The position numbers were made by a program, and so were the translations under genes. A DNA stretch of 64,000 nucleotides from Prolixibacteraceae bacterium (GTDB taxonomy: Bacteria; Bacteroidota; Bacteroidia; Bacteroidales; Prolixibacteraceae), in NCBI GenBank assembly GCA_025210775.1, contig JAOARB010000023.1:1-64000 (forward strand). The letters run 5' to 3'. Under the pieces are notes generated by a model, which made no database searches, was not told where the DNA came from, and saw only the letters and a program-made list of their open reading frames with translations. Shown here one piece after another: positions 27,498-37,455 of this stretch; within the stretch, counting starts at the first letter, position 1, and each line of letters begins with the position of its first letter.

Positions 27498-28736
27498 CTA
27501 TTTTTGAAGATGTATTTTCATATCTTCAATAAATGGAATAAGAAGATCAACTGTTACATGGCTCATAACAACAATCTTATACCATTTGGCATCTTCGTTG
27601 TGTGAGTCAGGAACAATACCATATTTATGAGCTATATCCTCAGGAATATAGGATGCTCGCATTGTTACTAGGTTAGATGCAGGATTACGATAGAATTCTA
27701 CTCCTAGCTCTTTTAGTTGATCACACAACCATTGGGTACGATAGTTAAGAAGATGAATCTTTTCAAACCAACCGTGAGGACCATAAGTCATTAAGATCAT
27801 CCAAATAGAAATGGCATTGGCACCGGATCTACTTCCAATAATGGTGGCATCCATACCTTGTACATATTGGGCTTCTTCCGTTGTAGCATATTGCATCCAA
27901 CCTTTACGGATAATAAAAATACCCGTTCCAAAAGGAGCTTGTACCATCTTATGGGCATCCAATGTGACAGAGTTGACCTCTGGGTTGTTCATCAATAGAT
28001 TTGGCTCCTTTGCAGAGAAAGGATAAACAAATCCTCCATAAGCACCATCTACATGGACTTTATAATCAAAATCAAGATCTTTTAATGCTTTGGTATAGGT
28101 CTCAAGATTATCAACAGAACCGAACATGGTGGTCATCATATTGGCAATTAATATGATGTATTTAATGCCATTGTTTTTTGCCTCTTCTAGTTGAATTCGT
28201 AATTGAGCTTCATCTACAAGACGGGTGTTATCATCTACTTTAGCCGAGATCATCGGAATATTAAGAATATTAGCAGCTTTGGGCATCGAGTAGTGAGAGT
28301 CTTCCGAACAAAGGATCGCAATCTCTTGATGTTTGGCTCCATGTTGTTTCTTGTAGAAGTTACGATATATCCACATGGCTTGCATATTGGCTTCGGTTCC
28401 TCCTGAAGCAATATATCCATCACTGGCACCCGGTTCATTCTTTAGAATGTCGGTTGCTACAATCTCTATTAACTCTTTCTCTATCTCTTGTGTGCCAGCA
28501 AAGAATTCTTCTGATTCTCCCATTGTGTGACATCCAATATGGTTTGGATTGTAAACCATTGATGATAGGAAAGGAGCGTCGTCAAGAAAAACAAGGTCTC
28601 TATTAAAGACTTTTTCATCTAGGTGAGATGCAGGCACCCCAAGAATGGTTCTCTCGTTATAATCTACATTTTTTTGTAGTGCAGAAAAGACTCTCTCTTT
28701 GATTTGATTATTGGTTAATTTCTTCCAAAAATGCAT
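27498..28736 (-). CDS. PLP-dependent group II amino acid decarboxylase
   Basis: A 412-residue fold-type I PLP enzyme. The cofactor lysine is K263 in TLDAHKMVQAPFGTG, the ring-nitrogen Asp is D230 in HVDGAYGGF, and the stacking His is H148 in SEDSHYS. SGGTEANMQAMW binds the phosphate. The family covers glutamate, aromatic amino acid, diaminobutyrate and aspartate decarboxylases and the archaeal MfnA type. Sequence alone does not tell which substrate is used, and the C-terminal segment is shorter than in GadB. It is monocistronic. Confidence 0.85.
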   Translation of the reverse strand: MHFWKKLTNNQIKERVFSALQKNVDYNERTILGVPASHLDEKVFNRDLVFLDDAPFLSSMVYNPNHIGCHTMGESEEFFAGTQEIEKELIEIVATDILKNEPGASDGYIASGGTEANMQAMWIYRNFYKKQHGAKHQEIAILCSEDSHYSMPKAANILNIPMISAKVDDNTRLVDEAQLRIQLEEAKNNGIKYIILIANMMTTMFGSVDNLETYTKALKDLDFDYKVHVDGAYGGFVYPFSAKEPNLLMNNPEVNSVTLDAHKMVQAPFGTGIFIIRKGWMQYATTEEAQYVQGMDATIIGSRSGANAISIWMILMTYGPHGWFEKIHLLNYRTQWLCDQLKELGVEFYRNPASNLVTMRASYIPEDIAHKYGIVPDSHNEDAKWYKIVVMSHVTVDLLIPFIEDMKIHLQK

Positions 28737-28934
28737 ATGATCTTATTTATATGTGGTGATTGTTTTTATTAATATCTAATGGACATAATAAAAAGGTATC
28801 ACATATATCCCCCAATAAATGATGCAAGAGTTGTTTGATTGAAAAAAATAATCATACAGGTTTTATGTTTCAATGTATATATTATTCAAGTAACAGATTT
28901 TTTTCTAACGAAAAAATGAGTTTCGTTGGGTCTG

Positions 28935-29519
28935 TTATTTTGCTATATTTTTTAGCTCTTCATATAACCTGTGTACTGGGAGTCCCATGACGTTGAAATA
29001 GGATCCTTTGATCGACTCAATACCAATATAACCAATCCATTCTTGGATTCCATAGGCTCCTGCTTTGTCGAATGGTCGATATTGTTGGATATAAAAGTCT
29101 ATCTCTTGATCTGTAAGGTTTGAGAAAGTTACATCTGTAGTTGAACAGAAAGAGTGAACCTTATTTTGGGTCTTGATGGTTACCCCTGTAACCACCTGAT
29201 GACTCTTGCCTGAAAGTCTTTGTATCATCTCTTTAGCCTCTGCTGCATCACTAGGTTTTCCCAATACTTTACCATCATTAATCACTACAGTGTCTGAAGT
29301 GATCACAAGGTCATTGCTGTTTAATTCATTAAACACAGATGCCTTAAGTTCTGAAAGATAAGTCGGAACTTTTTCAGGTGCTAGGTCATTAGGATATACT
29401 TCTTCTACAGATCTTACTTCTGTAGTAAAATCAATATTTAATCCTTTTAGTAGCTCTTGTCTTCTAGGAGACTGTGAGGCTAGAATTATATTAAAATCTT
29501 TAAGATTGTCTAAAATCAT
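28935..29519 (-). CDS. maf: Maf-family nucleotide pyrophosphatase
   Basis: A 194-residue cytosolic house-cleaning enzyme that hydrolyses non-canonical or TTP/UTP-type nucleoside triphosphates. The signature ILASQSPRRQELLKGL is at the N-terminus; VITSDTVVINDGKVLGKPSD holds the catalytic Asp, and DKAGAYGIQEW is the family C-terminal motif. It is last in the four-gene operon, 10 bases after the KdsC-like stop. Confidence 0.92.
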   Translation of the reverse strand: MILDNLKDFNIILASQSPRRQELLKGLNIDFTTEVRSVEEVYPNDLAPEKVPTYLSELKASVFNELNSNDLVITSDTVVINDGKVLGKPSDAAEAKEMIQRLSGKSHQVVTGVTIKTQNKVHSFCSTTDVTFSNLTDQEIDFYIQQYRPFDKAGAYGIQEWIGYIGIESIKGSYFNVMGLPVHRLYEELKNIAK

Positions 29520-29529
29520 ATATTTCTGA

Positions 29530-30060
29530 TTAATAGCTACTCCAAGGAGTCTCTTTGCTAATGGTCCATTTTTCTTGAACTTTTAATACTTGTTCAATCA
29601 TATCTCTAACGATTCCTTCTCCTCCATTGTAACTAGAGATATGGCGAGATATAGCTTTGATCTCTGCGGCTGCATCTTTAGGACAAACAGGGAGTCCAAC
29701 ACTTTTCATCGCATCATAGTCTGGAATGTCGTCACCGATAAATAGGATTTGCTCTTTCTTAAGGTTGTGCTTTTCGGCCCACTCTTTTAGTGCTGCAACC
29801 TTATCATTTGCACCAATATATATATCCTCGACTCCAAGTGCTGAATAACGATTTTCTACTGCTTGTGACTTTCCTCCAGTAATGATGGCAATAGGATATC
29901 CCATTTTTACTGCTTGTACAATAGCATAACCATCTTTAATATTGGTGGTTCTCATTGGAACTCCATTGGCATCCAATGTTTGTACTGTTTTCGATAATAC
30001 ACCGTCTACATCAAAAGCAAAACCTTTGATATTTACTAGGTCTTCTTTAAAATATCCCAT
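29530..30060 (-). CDS. KdsC-like HAD phosphatase (KDO 8-phosphate phosphatase type)
   Basis: A 176-residue capless HAD enzyme. It keeps motif I D17-V-D19-G-V (AFDVDGVLS), motif II IITGGKS and motif IV IGDDIPDYDAM, and the NIKDGYAIVQAVKMG segment of the KdsC family. KdsC removes phosphate from KDO 8-phosphate in lipopolysaccharide core synthesis, which fits the GT9 heptosyltransferase-like gene in the same operon. An in-frame TTG at 30075 overlaps the upstream stop; the ATG at 30060 is preferred. Confidence 0.88.
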   Translation of the reverse strand: MGYFKEDLVNIKGFAFDVDGVLSKTVQTLDANGVPMRTTNIKDGYAIVQAVKMGYPIAIITGGKSQAVENRYSALGVEDIYIGANDKVAALKEWAEKHNLKKEQILFIGDDIPDYDAMKSVGLPVCPKDAAAEIKAISRHISSYNGGEGIVRDMIEQVLKVQEKWTISKETPWSSY

Positions 30061-30071
30061 AGAATTAAGAA

Positions 30072-30860
30072 TCAAATATTTTGAATGCTATTACTTATTT
30101 TTTTGTAAATATCGGAAAAATCGGGATGCTTCTCTAATCTTTTGAGATGTTCGTTTATGACATTATCATCTCTTCTTATTGCTGGTCCCGATTGCCCTTT
30201 CTTGGGTGTAATGGTAAAGGCTTTGGTAATGGTCTCTTCTACTAATGGTTGCAGTAGACCAAGCTCTAGATCTTCTTGCGTTAGTATTTCGTCTGCAATG
30301 GCCAACATGTGATTGGAGAAATTACAAGCAAAGACGGCTGCCAAATGAATGGTCTTCCTCTGTTTCGAAGAGACAGAAGCCACTTTTGTGGATAGTCTCT
30401 TAGATAACGAAAGAAGATCCTTAAGGTCTTTCTCGTTGTTGGCTTCTACGCATAGAGGCAACTTTTCAAACGAGATATCATGACTTTTAGTGAATGTTTG
30501 TAATGGGTAGATAACACCGATGCGAGAAGATACTCCTTCAAGTTGGGACATGGGAATACTTCCTCCTGTATGAACCGTAAGTGTTTGTCCCAAATCTAAC
30601 GATGGGGTGATCTCTATTAGTGCTTTGTCGTTAACAGAAATAACAATCAAGTCCACATCCGAGGATATCTCTTTTAGAGAAGTGGTGAATTTGGCTTCTA
30701 CCTGTTGGGATAATAAAACAGCCGACGCTTCTGTTCGGCTGTATATTTGTTTTATTTTGAATCCTTTTTGATAAAGGTTTTTGGCCATTTGTGTGGCCAC
30801 ATTTCCTGCTCCAATAAAACTAATAGTCTGTATTGAATCAGAGGTTTTTAACTTATTCAT
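30072..30860 (-). CDS. DUF2520 / Rossmann-fold oxidoreductase-like protein
   Basis: A 262-residue cytosolic protein with an N-terminal dinucleotide-binding fold (ISFIGAGNVATQMAKNLYQKG). Its C-terminal helical domain has the conserved HLAAVFACNFSNHM and KKGQSGPAIRRDD segments of DUF2520, resembling the dimerisation domain of 6-phosphogluconate and F420-dependent NADP oxidoreductases. The substrate is unknown. It overlaps the GT9 gene by 8 bases and is followed directly by the KdsC-like gene. Confidence 0.87.
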   Translation of the reverse strand: MNKLKTSDSIQTISFIGAGNVATQMAKNLYQKGFKIKQIYSRTEASAVLLSQQVEAKFTTSLKEISSDVDLIVISVNDKALIEITPSLDLGQTLTVHTGGSIPMSQLEGVSSRIGVIYPLQTFTKSHDISFEKLPLCVEANNEKDLKDLLSLSKRLSTKVASVSSKQRKTIHLAAVFACNFSNHMLAIADEILTQEDLELGLLQPLVEETITKAFTITPKKGQSGPAIRRDDNVINEHLKRLEKHPDFSDIYKKISNSIQNI

Positions 30861-31938
30861 TACTCCAAATACCTGTTTGGTTTAATATGTGGTTTTCACG
30901 TAGATGATCTACAATTTTTTTGGTCAAATCTTGTGGATCCATCTTACGATATAATTCTTCGTTTCTTGTTTTTAGTTCCTCTTTTTCGTACTTCTCTTTG
31001 TAATTTGGCTCCCAATCTCTTAAATGCGCAGAACAGTGTTGAGGTAGACATTCTAATATTCCCCATGCATCAGGATCAATTTGTGGCGCAAAAAAAGTAA
31101 AGGTTGGCACAGATAACGCTTTTGCAATATGAGGATGTCCACAGTCGTTCCCAATATATAGGTCGACATGACTTAGCATTTGGGCTAGATCTCGTAAGCC
31201 TCTTCCACCTGTATTCCAGTAAACATTATCTTTTCTTTCTAGTGTTTGATAAAGTTTTTCGGCTTCCTCTTTATCATTTTTGTAGTAGTTAAAGATAATT
31301 GCTCCTTCAAAATCTTTATTGATGTTATCGATAATGGTCTTGAAATAGTCTGTAGGATAGGTCTTGTTAGGAACACTTCCTAATACTCCCATCATTATAA
31401 TAGGTTGATCTACAGTTACCCCTAGCTCTTTTAATTGTGCCTCTCCAAGTTCTCTTTCACCTGGTTTTAGATAGATTTTTGGGGTGTAATCAAATGCATA
31501 ATCTTTTCCTAATAAAGGCGTTAAAAGATTTAATCTATTGGCAATTACTTCACCATACTCTTTACAAAGAGGGTTGTTTTTGGGAGAAACTGCTTCATTA
31601 TAGATGCCATATCTTTTGTTAAATGAGATACGTTGTTTAACTCCTGATAGAGCAGTAATTACCCAGCTATCGAATTTAGAATAAGGATCAATGATAATGT
31701 CATAATTACGACGACGTATTTTTAATGCAAATTGAATCAGTTTTAACCCTTTCCTATCCTCATCATCAAAAAGAAGAATTTCATTGATATTAGGATTTCC
31801 AATAGCCACTTCTTTCGTAAAATCGAAAACTAAATAGTCTATGGTTGCATCAGGATATGCTTCACGTAAATTATCACATAAAACAGTGCTCACAAGCACA
31901 TCACCGATTCTCTTTTGTTGTATGACTAATATCTTCAT
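30853..31938 (-). CDS. Glycosyltransferase family 9 (heptosyltransferase-like)
   Basis: A 361-residue GT-B enzyme. The opening MKILVIQQKRIGDVLVSTVL and the later VDLYIGNDCGHPHIAKALSVPTFTFFAP are characteristic of ADP-heptose:LPS heptosyltransferases (GT9). It acts on the cytoplasmic face of the inner membrane in LPS core assembly. It is first gene of an operon with DUF2520, KdsC-like and maf, all in overlapping or closely spaced frames. Confidence 0.88.
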   Translation of the reverse strand: MKILVIQQKRIGDVLVSTVLCDNLREAYPDATIDYLVFDFTKEVAIGNPNINEILLFDDEDRKGLKLIQFALKIRRRNYDIIIDPYSKFDSWVITALSGVKQRISFNKRYGIYNEAVSPKNNPLCKEYGEVIANRLNLLTPLLGKDYAFDYTPKIYLKPGERELGEAQLKELGVTVDQPIIMMGVLGSVPNKTYPTDYFKTIIDNINKDFEGAIIFNYYKNDKEEAEKLYQTLERKDNVYWNTGGRGLRDLAQMLSHVDLYIGNDCGHPHIAKALSVPTFTFFAPQIDPDAWGILECLPQHCSAHLRDWEPNYKEKYEKEELKTRNEELYRKMDPQDLTKKIVDHLRENHILNQTGIWSNE

Positions 31939-32201
31939 CTATTATAATTCTGGTTCTTACAATTAGGTGGAAAAAACATTGAAATATGAATTTTATTTAT
32001 GACTGTTATGGTTATGATTGGTGAATAAAGGTACAATTTTTTTTTGAACCTATGTGTGGCTTTGTGTTATAGACATAATATGCAAATAAGTCTTATGTAC
32101 AATACTTTTGTTTACAGATGGCTAGGGTTAATTATAATAGTTATAGAAAAATTTTTAGAAGTGAATTTACTGTCGTTGATGCTTTTTGTTTTTGAAAGGA
32201 A

Positions 32202-33314
32202 TTATTTATGTCTGTTTAACCATATTATATATCCTGAAATTGGAAGTGCAGATAAAATCATTGAGATGATAAACATTATTATCTTACCAATAATTCCTCC
32301 TATAGCACCTGTATGAATATCATAATTCATTTTGATCGCCTTTTCACCATTGCTACTTTCGTCGAAACTATCCACCTCTAATTGTTGTCCTGTATATTGA
32401 TCAAATTTGATTCTTACACTTTTATAGTAGACAGGTTTGGTTAATTTGACAAATGCATTTATAGTTGCTTCTTTTTTTTGCGATCTTTTACTTAACGATA
32501 TACTATATGCATCGGGATATTTTTGGTGACATTGATTGTATATTTTTTGATAAATATTTTTAGTTGGAAATGCATCTTTTGATTTGGTGGTTGAGGCCGT
32601 ATAATTATTAACTCCAAGATTAAAGATGAGGTAGATTAAAACCATCATCCATCGATATGCCCAAATTAATCCAGTAATACAAATGATAAAAGCGAATGGA
32701 AATGTAAGTATCCCCAATGTTAGATGGACATCCCTATTTATTATTTTAAATCCTTTTTTTGTCCGAAATCGGAAATGTTTTCTTTTTATTCCATTTTTGG
32801 GCCACCATATCCAAACTCCAGTTAAGAGACAAATTAAAAATAATAGGGTAACGATTCCAACAATAGGTTGACCATATTCAGTTTTTAAAAGATAGCTCCA
32901 ATGGAACATCTTTATTAATTGGAAGAATTCATATTTAAGGTTTATCGTTCCTGAAATGTCTCCAGTATGTGGATTGATGTATACTACCTTATTTTGTTTT
33001 ATCCAATCGAAATAGTGTATTGCATTCGGATTGGTATGATAGGATTTGAATTCCCAAGTTCGAGATAGATCACTATAAGTTGTAATGGAATTGATGGGTA
33101 GATCACCTCCAATATGTTTTTGTGCTTTCTCTAATAACTGATCAAGTGATTTGGTCGGTTCATTGTAGACTTGTGTATATAATGTATTGCGATGTATTAA
33201 TTGGAATAATTCATCATGGAAAACATAAAGTGCACCACTGATTGATGTAAAGAACATAAGTATACCAGTGACTAGTCCTACGTATTTATGGGCGGAGAAG
33301 AGAATTTTTTTCAT
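32202..33314 (-). CDS. PepSY-domain inner-membrane protein, XusC-like
   Basis: A 370-residue protein with at least four membrane helices: near 10-30 (YVGLVTGILMFFTSISGALY), 150-170 (GIVTLLFLICLLTGVWIWW), 200-235 and the C-terminus (IIMFIISMILSALPISGYII). A periplasmic PepSY-like region lies between the first two. The HKYVGLVTG and HWSYLL histidines suggest haem or metal contacts as in PepSY reductases. Third gene after the XusA- and XusB-like genes, it matches Bacteroides XusC, thought to help release iron or move the siderophore at the inner membrane. Confidence 0.83.
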   Translation of the reverse strand: MKKILFSAHKYVGLVTGILMFFTSISGALYVFHDELFQLIHRNTLYTQVYNEPTKSLDQLLEKAQKHIGGDLPINSITTYSDLSRTWEFKSYHTNPNAIHYFDWIKQNKVVYINPHTGDISGTINLKYEFFQLIKMFHWSYLLKTEYGQPIVGIVTLLFLICLLTGVWIWWPKNGIKRKHFRFRTKKGFKIINRDVHLTLGILTFPFAFIICITGLIWAYRWMMVLIYLIFNLGVNNYTASTTKSKDAFPTKNIYQKIYNQCHQKYPDAYSISLSKRSQKKEATINAFVKLTKPVYYKSVRIKFDQYTGQQLEVDSFDESSNGEKAIKMNYDIHTGAIGGIIGKIIMFIISMILSALPISGYIIWLNRHK

Positions 33315-33392
33315 GTTTTTGTATTAAAAAAGAATTAGAGTCCTCCTTAATAAAAAGAGAACTCTAATAGTTAAGAAAAGGATTTAGTATAG

Positions 33393-34634
33393 TTATTGAG
33401 CCTTCTCTATTTTGAATATTCCTGGTGCATCAATACCATCGATTTTTGCACCCTTAGTTGCAGTTGCTTTGATTGGATCAATTTGATATATGAAAGTTTC
33501 ATCATTATGAATGGATACATAAACCTTATTTTCATCATACAATGCCGATCCAGGCATGCTACCAGATGTTTTTGGTAGTCCTTCTATATCTTTAACAGTC
33601 TTATCAAATAAATTAAGAATAACATATTTACATGGTGTAAGGGTTGCTCTTGTTGCTGCCCATTTTACATCTCCACCTTCATTTGTTACTACTCGTGCGA
33701 ATACCAGTCCATTCCCTAAATATTGTGTGAAAACAACTTCATATCCTTTAGAACTTTTCTCTTCAATATTGAAAAAATATGAAGAGTCAAACTCTGTTTT
33801 GCCATTCTTAATTCTTAGGACTCCGGATGGTTTTGTTTCTGTATCAAAACCAGCTTCGATTGAACAAGACGAAAAACAATATAGGTCACCTGTTTCTGTT
33901 TTTATCATCATTCGGCTATTCCCATATTGACCTAGAGGACCTGTTCGTTGGTCTTCAATAGTTTTAATGAACTCTAATTCTGGATAAGAAAAGACACTAA
34001 CCCAAGCTCTATCTGTTACTGGAGTTTCAAACTTTTTACCTTTAACTAGATAGAATGAAAGGAATAGTTTGTCTCCCACTTTACGTGCAGAGGTTGGCCA
34101 CAAGTATTCCTGATCTTTTAATGTAAGATCACTCAGTTTTACTTTCTTTTGTGTTGTTGCTTTAAGCTTTTCTGTATTGATAATCATCATTGTACAAACA
34201 TCAGTACCACCTCCCCATGGTGCACCAATTCCGAGTATCTCGTTGTCGCTAATTGGAGCATCCATATCTAGGCGTTCAAAGACCATTTTACCATAATTAT
34301 TGAGACGTTCTGTATTCTCATCAAAAGTATAGCCTTGTATATTATTGTCTCCATATCCTACACTTAGATACCTTCCTGATGTTGAGGTAAAATATCTCCA
34401 GCCAATTTGCTCTACCCCTTGTCCAACAGCGGAAATCTCTCCAGACATTTGATCATTCGTTGACAAAAGATAGTCTGCTGTACTTTTACCTGAAGATGGT
34501 GTACGGAGAGCCAAAATGTATTTTGATTTGTTTTTATTTTGATTGTTTATGTTAGTCTCGTCTTTTTTACAAGACGAAACAGTGCTTACAAATAGTAATG
34601 CGATAAATAGTCGCGTGATTTTTGTTGTTTTCAT
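33393..34634 (-). CDS. DUF4374 lipoprotein, XusB-like siderophore-binding protein
   Basis: A 413-residue lipoprotein with the lipobox VSSC at Cys22. The body has the DUF4374 beta-propeller pattern (KYILALRTPSSGKSTADYLL, GEISAVGQGVEQIGWRYF, ILGIGAPWGGGTDVCTMM and the C-terminal IDAPGIFKIE). In Bacteroides thetaiotaomicron this family member (XusB) sits at the surface and binds enterobactin made by other bacteria. Its ATG overlaps the stop of the receptor gene by one base (TAATG), so the two are translationally coupled. The actual siderophore here is not known. Confidence 0.87.
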   Translation of the reverse strand: MKTTKITRLFIALLFVSTVSSCKKDETNINNQNKNKSKYILALRTPSSGKSTADYLLSTNDQMSGEISAVGQGVEQIGWRYFTSTSGRYLSVGYGDNNIQGYTFDENTERLNNYGKMVFERLDMDAPISDNEILGIGAPWGGGTDVCTMMIINTEKLKATTQKKVKLSDLTLKDQEYLWPTSARKVGDKLFLSFYLVKGKKFETPVTDRAWVSVFSYPELEFIKTIEDQRTGPLGQYGNSRMMIKTETGDLYCFSSCSIEAGFDTETKPSGVLRIKNGKTEFDSSYFFNIEEKSSKGYEVVFTQYLGNGLVFARVVTNEGGDVKWAATRATLTPCKYVILNLFDKTVKDIEGLPKTSGSMPGSALYDENKVYVSIHNDETFIYQIDPIKATATKGAKIDGIDAPGIFKIEKAQ

Positions 34635-36982
34635 TATCTTATTTTTGAAATGAAGTATCTCACTTTAAACATAAAGGATCTACCAGGTTTTTGAAGTGCA
34701 TAATTATCATATAGCTGTGCGTCCATTAGGTTGTTGCACGAAAACGAAATGGATATGTTTTTATATAATTGGTATAGCAGAGATACATTGTTTGACAATT
34801 GCATCGGTATGGTGTATTTCTCTTCGGAAAGTCCCATGTTTGGCCATGCTAGATAAAATTCATGTACATAGTTTGTATTCCAATTAATGGTAACTCTATC
34901 GTTGTTTCCTAATATTGGAGCAGTAGTGTATGAAAGCAAAATGTTTCCATACAAATAAGGTTTGTTAGGTATTCTGGTATTGTAGAATCCATATCTATCA
35001 GATTTATTTATATCTAAGAGATAAGTCCCATTTAGATTTACTGAGAATTTATCTCGTAGTTTGTAACTAAAGTCTAGATTGTAACTACTTCCTTCTACAT
35101 TAAATAGATTCTCGTAATGGCTTGTAACATTGTCTACATTCAATCGAATTAAATTATTCGATTTACGATAGAAATAATTCCCTTCTAGATTTAATGTGTG
35201 TTTGTTTATTGTTCTATTCCACAAAAGACCAAAATTGAAGTTGTTACTTTCTTCTGGTTTTAGTTTTGCATTATTCAGAATTAATAGTCCATCGCCTAAA
35301 GTTTCTGATGCTTGAGGTAGACGGTAGGTCTTTTCAAATGAGGCTTTTATTTGAAAATATTTTGTTACGAAGAATGTAGATGATATTCCTGCTCCTTGAT
35401 GTTGATATTTTGATTCAATCTCTTGGTATTTACTATATTGTGCTTCTGCAGATTTAAGGTTCATCCAATAGTTTTTATACAAAATGTTGGTTAGCCATCT
35501 GTCTGAAAAGAGTTTGACCTCATATGATAAACCTAAAATGTTTTTGTTTAAGATGTTTGGTTCATTATATGGAATTTCATAAGGATTTACTTTATCAGTG
35601 CCTACTCTACGATAATAACTATAGGTGTTATTCAATACAATGTTTTGATAGGGGGATAGTTTGTATGAGAAAGAGGTGTTGTTTACAAAACTTCTATCAT
35701 GATATGTTAGCAAACTCTTGTAACGAAGAAGTTCTCCAGAAGTCCCAATATTATTCTTAACATATTCTCCATTCCAATTATATTTTCGAGAACTGGTATC
35801 TGCAACCATTGTGTTGTTTGCATTGTAAGAGATGAATGTTTTGGCATTTAAATTTTGGGTAATGAAATTTTTCTTTCTGTATAGGAGTGTTGCCATCCCC
35901 ATTTTATTTTGAGTAAATGCTTGTCCAGCTACTTGAGTCATATTCATCCCTGTTTGTTGCTCTTTATAGTCCATGGAGCCAACTAACTTTAGCGAAAGTT
36001 CATCTGTAAAAGGAAGGTCTAATAAACTTATACCAATTTCTGTAGCACCATTTTTATATGCATCGTGAAAGCGCTTTCTCTCTTGAACTCCTTTAAAGGA
36101 TAGGTCTTTGATATCATATATATCTACTTGTACAGGATAATTATTGTCGGCGTAATTCCCAATAATGTTTGCCGTAAAGGCGATATGTTCATTAAGATGT
36201 TTTCTTGACAACAGTGAGAATTGATTCTGGTTAAAAGATCCATATTGATATGAAATGTCTAAATAATCTCTTTTTTGCTGATTTGTTACGATATTTACCG
36301 CGGCTCCAAGTACATCAGCTCCCAAGTAAACAGGAATTACCCCTTTATAAATTTCAATACGTTCAGCAATGCTTACAGGGAGATTATTTAATCCATATGA
36401 ACGCCCAAAGAACTCCATCGGTATTCCATTAATAAAGAATTTTATTTGACTGCCAGAGAAACCATTAATAGTAAAGTTATAGCCTGATCCCATTCCTCCA
36501 TTTTGTCTGACCTTTACGCCAGGAATTTCTTCCAATGTCTGATTTAAATCTTTTGTTAGTCCTTTTATCTTTTTTGTTTCTATTGCGGATACTGTAAACG
36601 TAGACTTTCGAAGTTGTGTTGATCCTGATTCTCCATGGATTGTAACATCATTCAATTTCACAAATTCATCTTTTAATTGAACTACAATAGGGGAAGTGAT
36701 TGGATGTTTAATAAGAGATCTATATTCTTTATATCCTGTATATTTTATGATTAAAGAGTCTTCTTTTATTTTATTTGGAAAATCAATGATTGCTTTTCCT
36801 TCTATATTAGCATAGGTTACTAGTTTGCTTCTTTTTAGTTTTACTAGTGAATAGGGGATTAAATTACCTTTAGTATCAACCACTTTTATGACTAATCGCT
36901 GAACAGTGTTTTTGTTGTTCCCATGAGCTTGATAAACTAAGGCAATAAGAATGAAAAATATGATGTTTATTTTTGATTTCAT
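34634..36982 (-). CDS. TonB-dependent siderophore receptor, XusA-like
   Basis: A 782-residue outer-membrane receptor with a signal peptide ending near YQAHG. A carboxypeptidase-D-regulatory-like domain (about 28-105: RLVIKVVDTKGNLIPYSLVK, IIKYTGYKEY) comes first, then a plug (LEEIPGVKVRQNGGMGSGYN, NGFSGSQIKFFINGIPME, RIEIYKGVIPVYLGADVLGA) and a barrel ending FKVRYFISKIR. Gene order receptor, DUF4374 lipoprotein, PepSY protein is that of xusABC. It should import ferric xenosiderophores with energy from TonB. A close promoter match lies just upstream. Confidence 0.86.
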   Translation of the reverse strand: MKSKINIIFFILIALVYQAHGNNKNTVQRLVIKVVDTKGNLIPYSLVKLKRSKLVTYANIEGKAIIDFPNKIKEDSLIIKYTGYKEYRSLIKHPITSPIVVQLKDEFVKLNDVTIHGESGSTQLRKSTFTVSAIETKKIKGLTKDLNQTLEEIPGVKVRQNGGMGSGYNFTINGFSGSQIKFFINGIPMEFFGRSYGLNNLPVSIAERIEIYKGVIPVYLGADVLGAAVNIVTNQQKRDYLDISYQYGSFNQNQFSLLSRKHLNEHIAFTANIIGNYADNNYPVQVDIYDIKDLSFKGVQERKRFHDAYKNGATEIGISLLDLPFTDELSLKLVGSMDYKEQQTGMNMTQVAGQAFTQNKMGMATLLYRKKNFITQNLNAKTFISYNANNTMVADTSSRKYNWNGEYVKNNIGTSGELLRYKSLLTYHDRSFVNNTSFSYKLSPYQNIVLNNTYSYYRRVGTDKVNPYEIPYNEPNILNKNILGLSYEVKLFSDRWLTNILYKNYWMNLKSAEAQYSKYQEIESKYQHQGAGISSTFFVTKYFQIKASFEKTYRLPQASETLGDGLLILNNAKLKPEESNNFNFGLLWNRTINKHTLNLEGNYFYRKSNNLIRLNVDNVTSHYENLFNVEGSSYNLDFSYKLRDKFSVNLNGTYLLDINKSDRYGFYNTRIPNKPYLYGNILLSYTTAPILGNNDRVTINWNTNYVHEFYLAWPNMGLSEEKYTIPMQLSNNVSLLYQLYKNISISFSCNNLMDAQLYDNYALQKPGRSFMFKVRYFISKIR

Positions 36983-37455
36983 TATAAAAAGATAAAAAGG
37001 TATGAATTGTTGAATGCAAACATAAACTTGCTTATGCTGTTTACCAATACCTATAATTAGGGATATGTGACTCTTTTATTTGTGTGTTATTTAAAATAAA
37101 TTTATGTTACATCAGGTATGAAGACTATTGTATCGAGTCTATTGTAATTTCCCTATGTTAATTCTTTATATCCCTTTTTGTTGTGACTAATGAATAGATA
37201 TGAAGTTTATTTTGTCAAGAAGTGAGTCTTTCGAAATTGGCGTTGTGATTAAAAGATATAGAAAGTGTGTTCTTGTTTTGATATTGTAAATCAGTGTTAT
37301 AGGAGGTATTGTATAGATAAATTAATGATGTTGTACAGCATGTGTAGATATGTTACTACTTAGAATTGGCGGAGTGCTACTTATATTTATACATCTTGCG
37401 TTGGTCTAAAGCAAAAGACGCTAAATACACACTTTATTAATATTTACATGCAATT
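36983..37455. other. Divergent intergenic region between xusA-like and GH-like lipoprotein genes
   Basis: 473 AT-rich bases with no ORF. The left end holds the xusA-like promoter at 37017-37047. A weak plus-strand promoter candidate (TTGG near 37401, TAAATACA near 37422) may serve the gene at 37456. Nothing else is recognised. Confidence 0.4.
37017..37047 (-). promoter_or_regulatory. Predicted promoter of the xusABC-like operon with overlapping dyad
   Basis: On the minus strand TTGG (37044-37047), 19 bases and TATGTTTG (37017-37024) fit the Bacteroidota consensus, giving a leader of about 28 bases. The spacer contains an imperfect dyad AAACA-(gc)-ATAA ... TTATGTTT (about 37018-37042), a possible Fur-type operator. 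The regulator is inferred only from the iron-uptake context. Confidence 0.5.
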
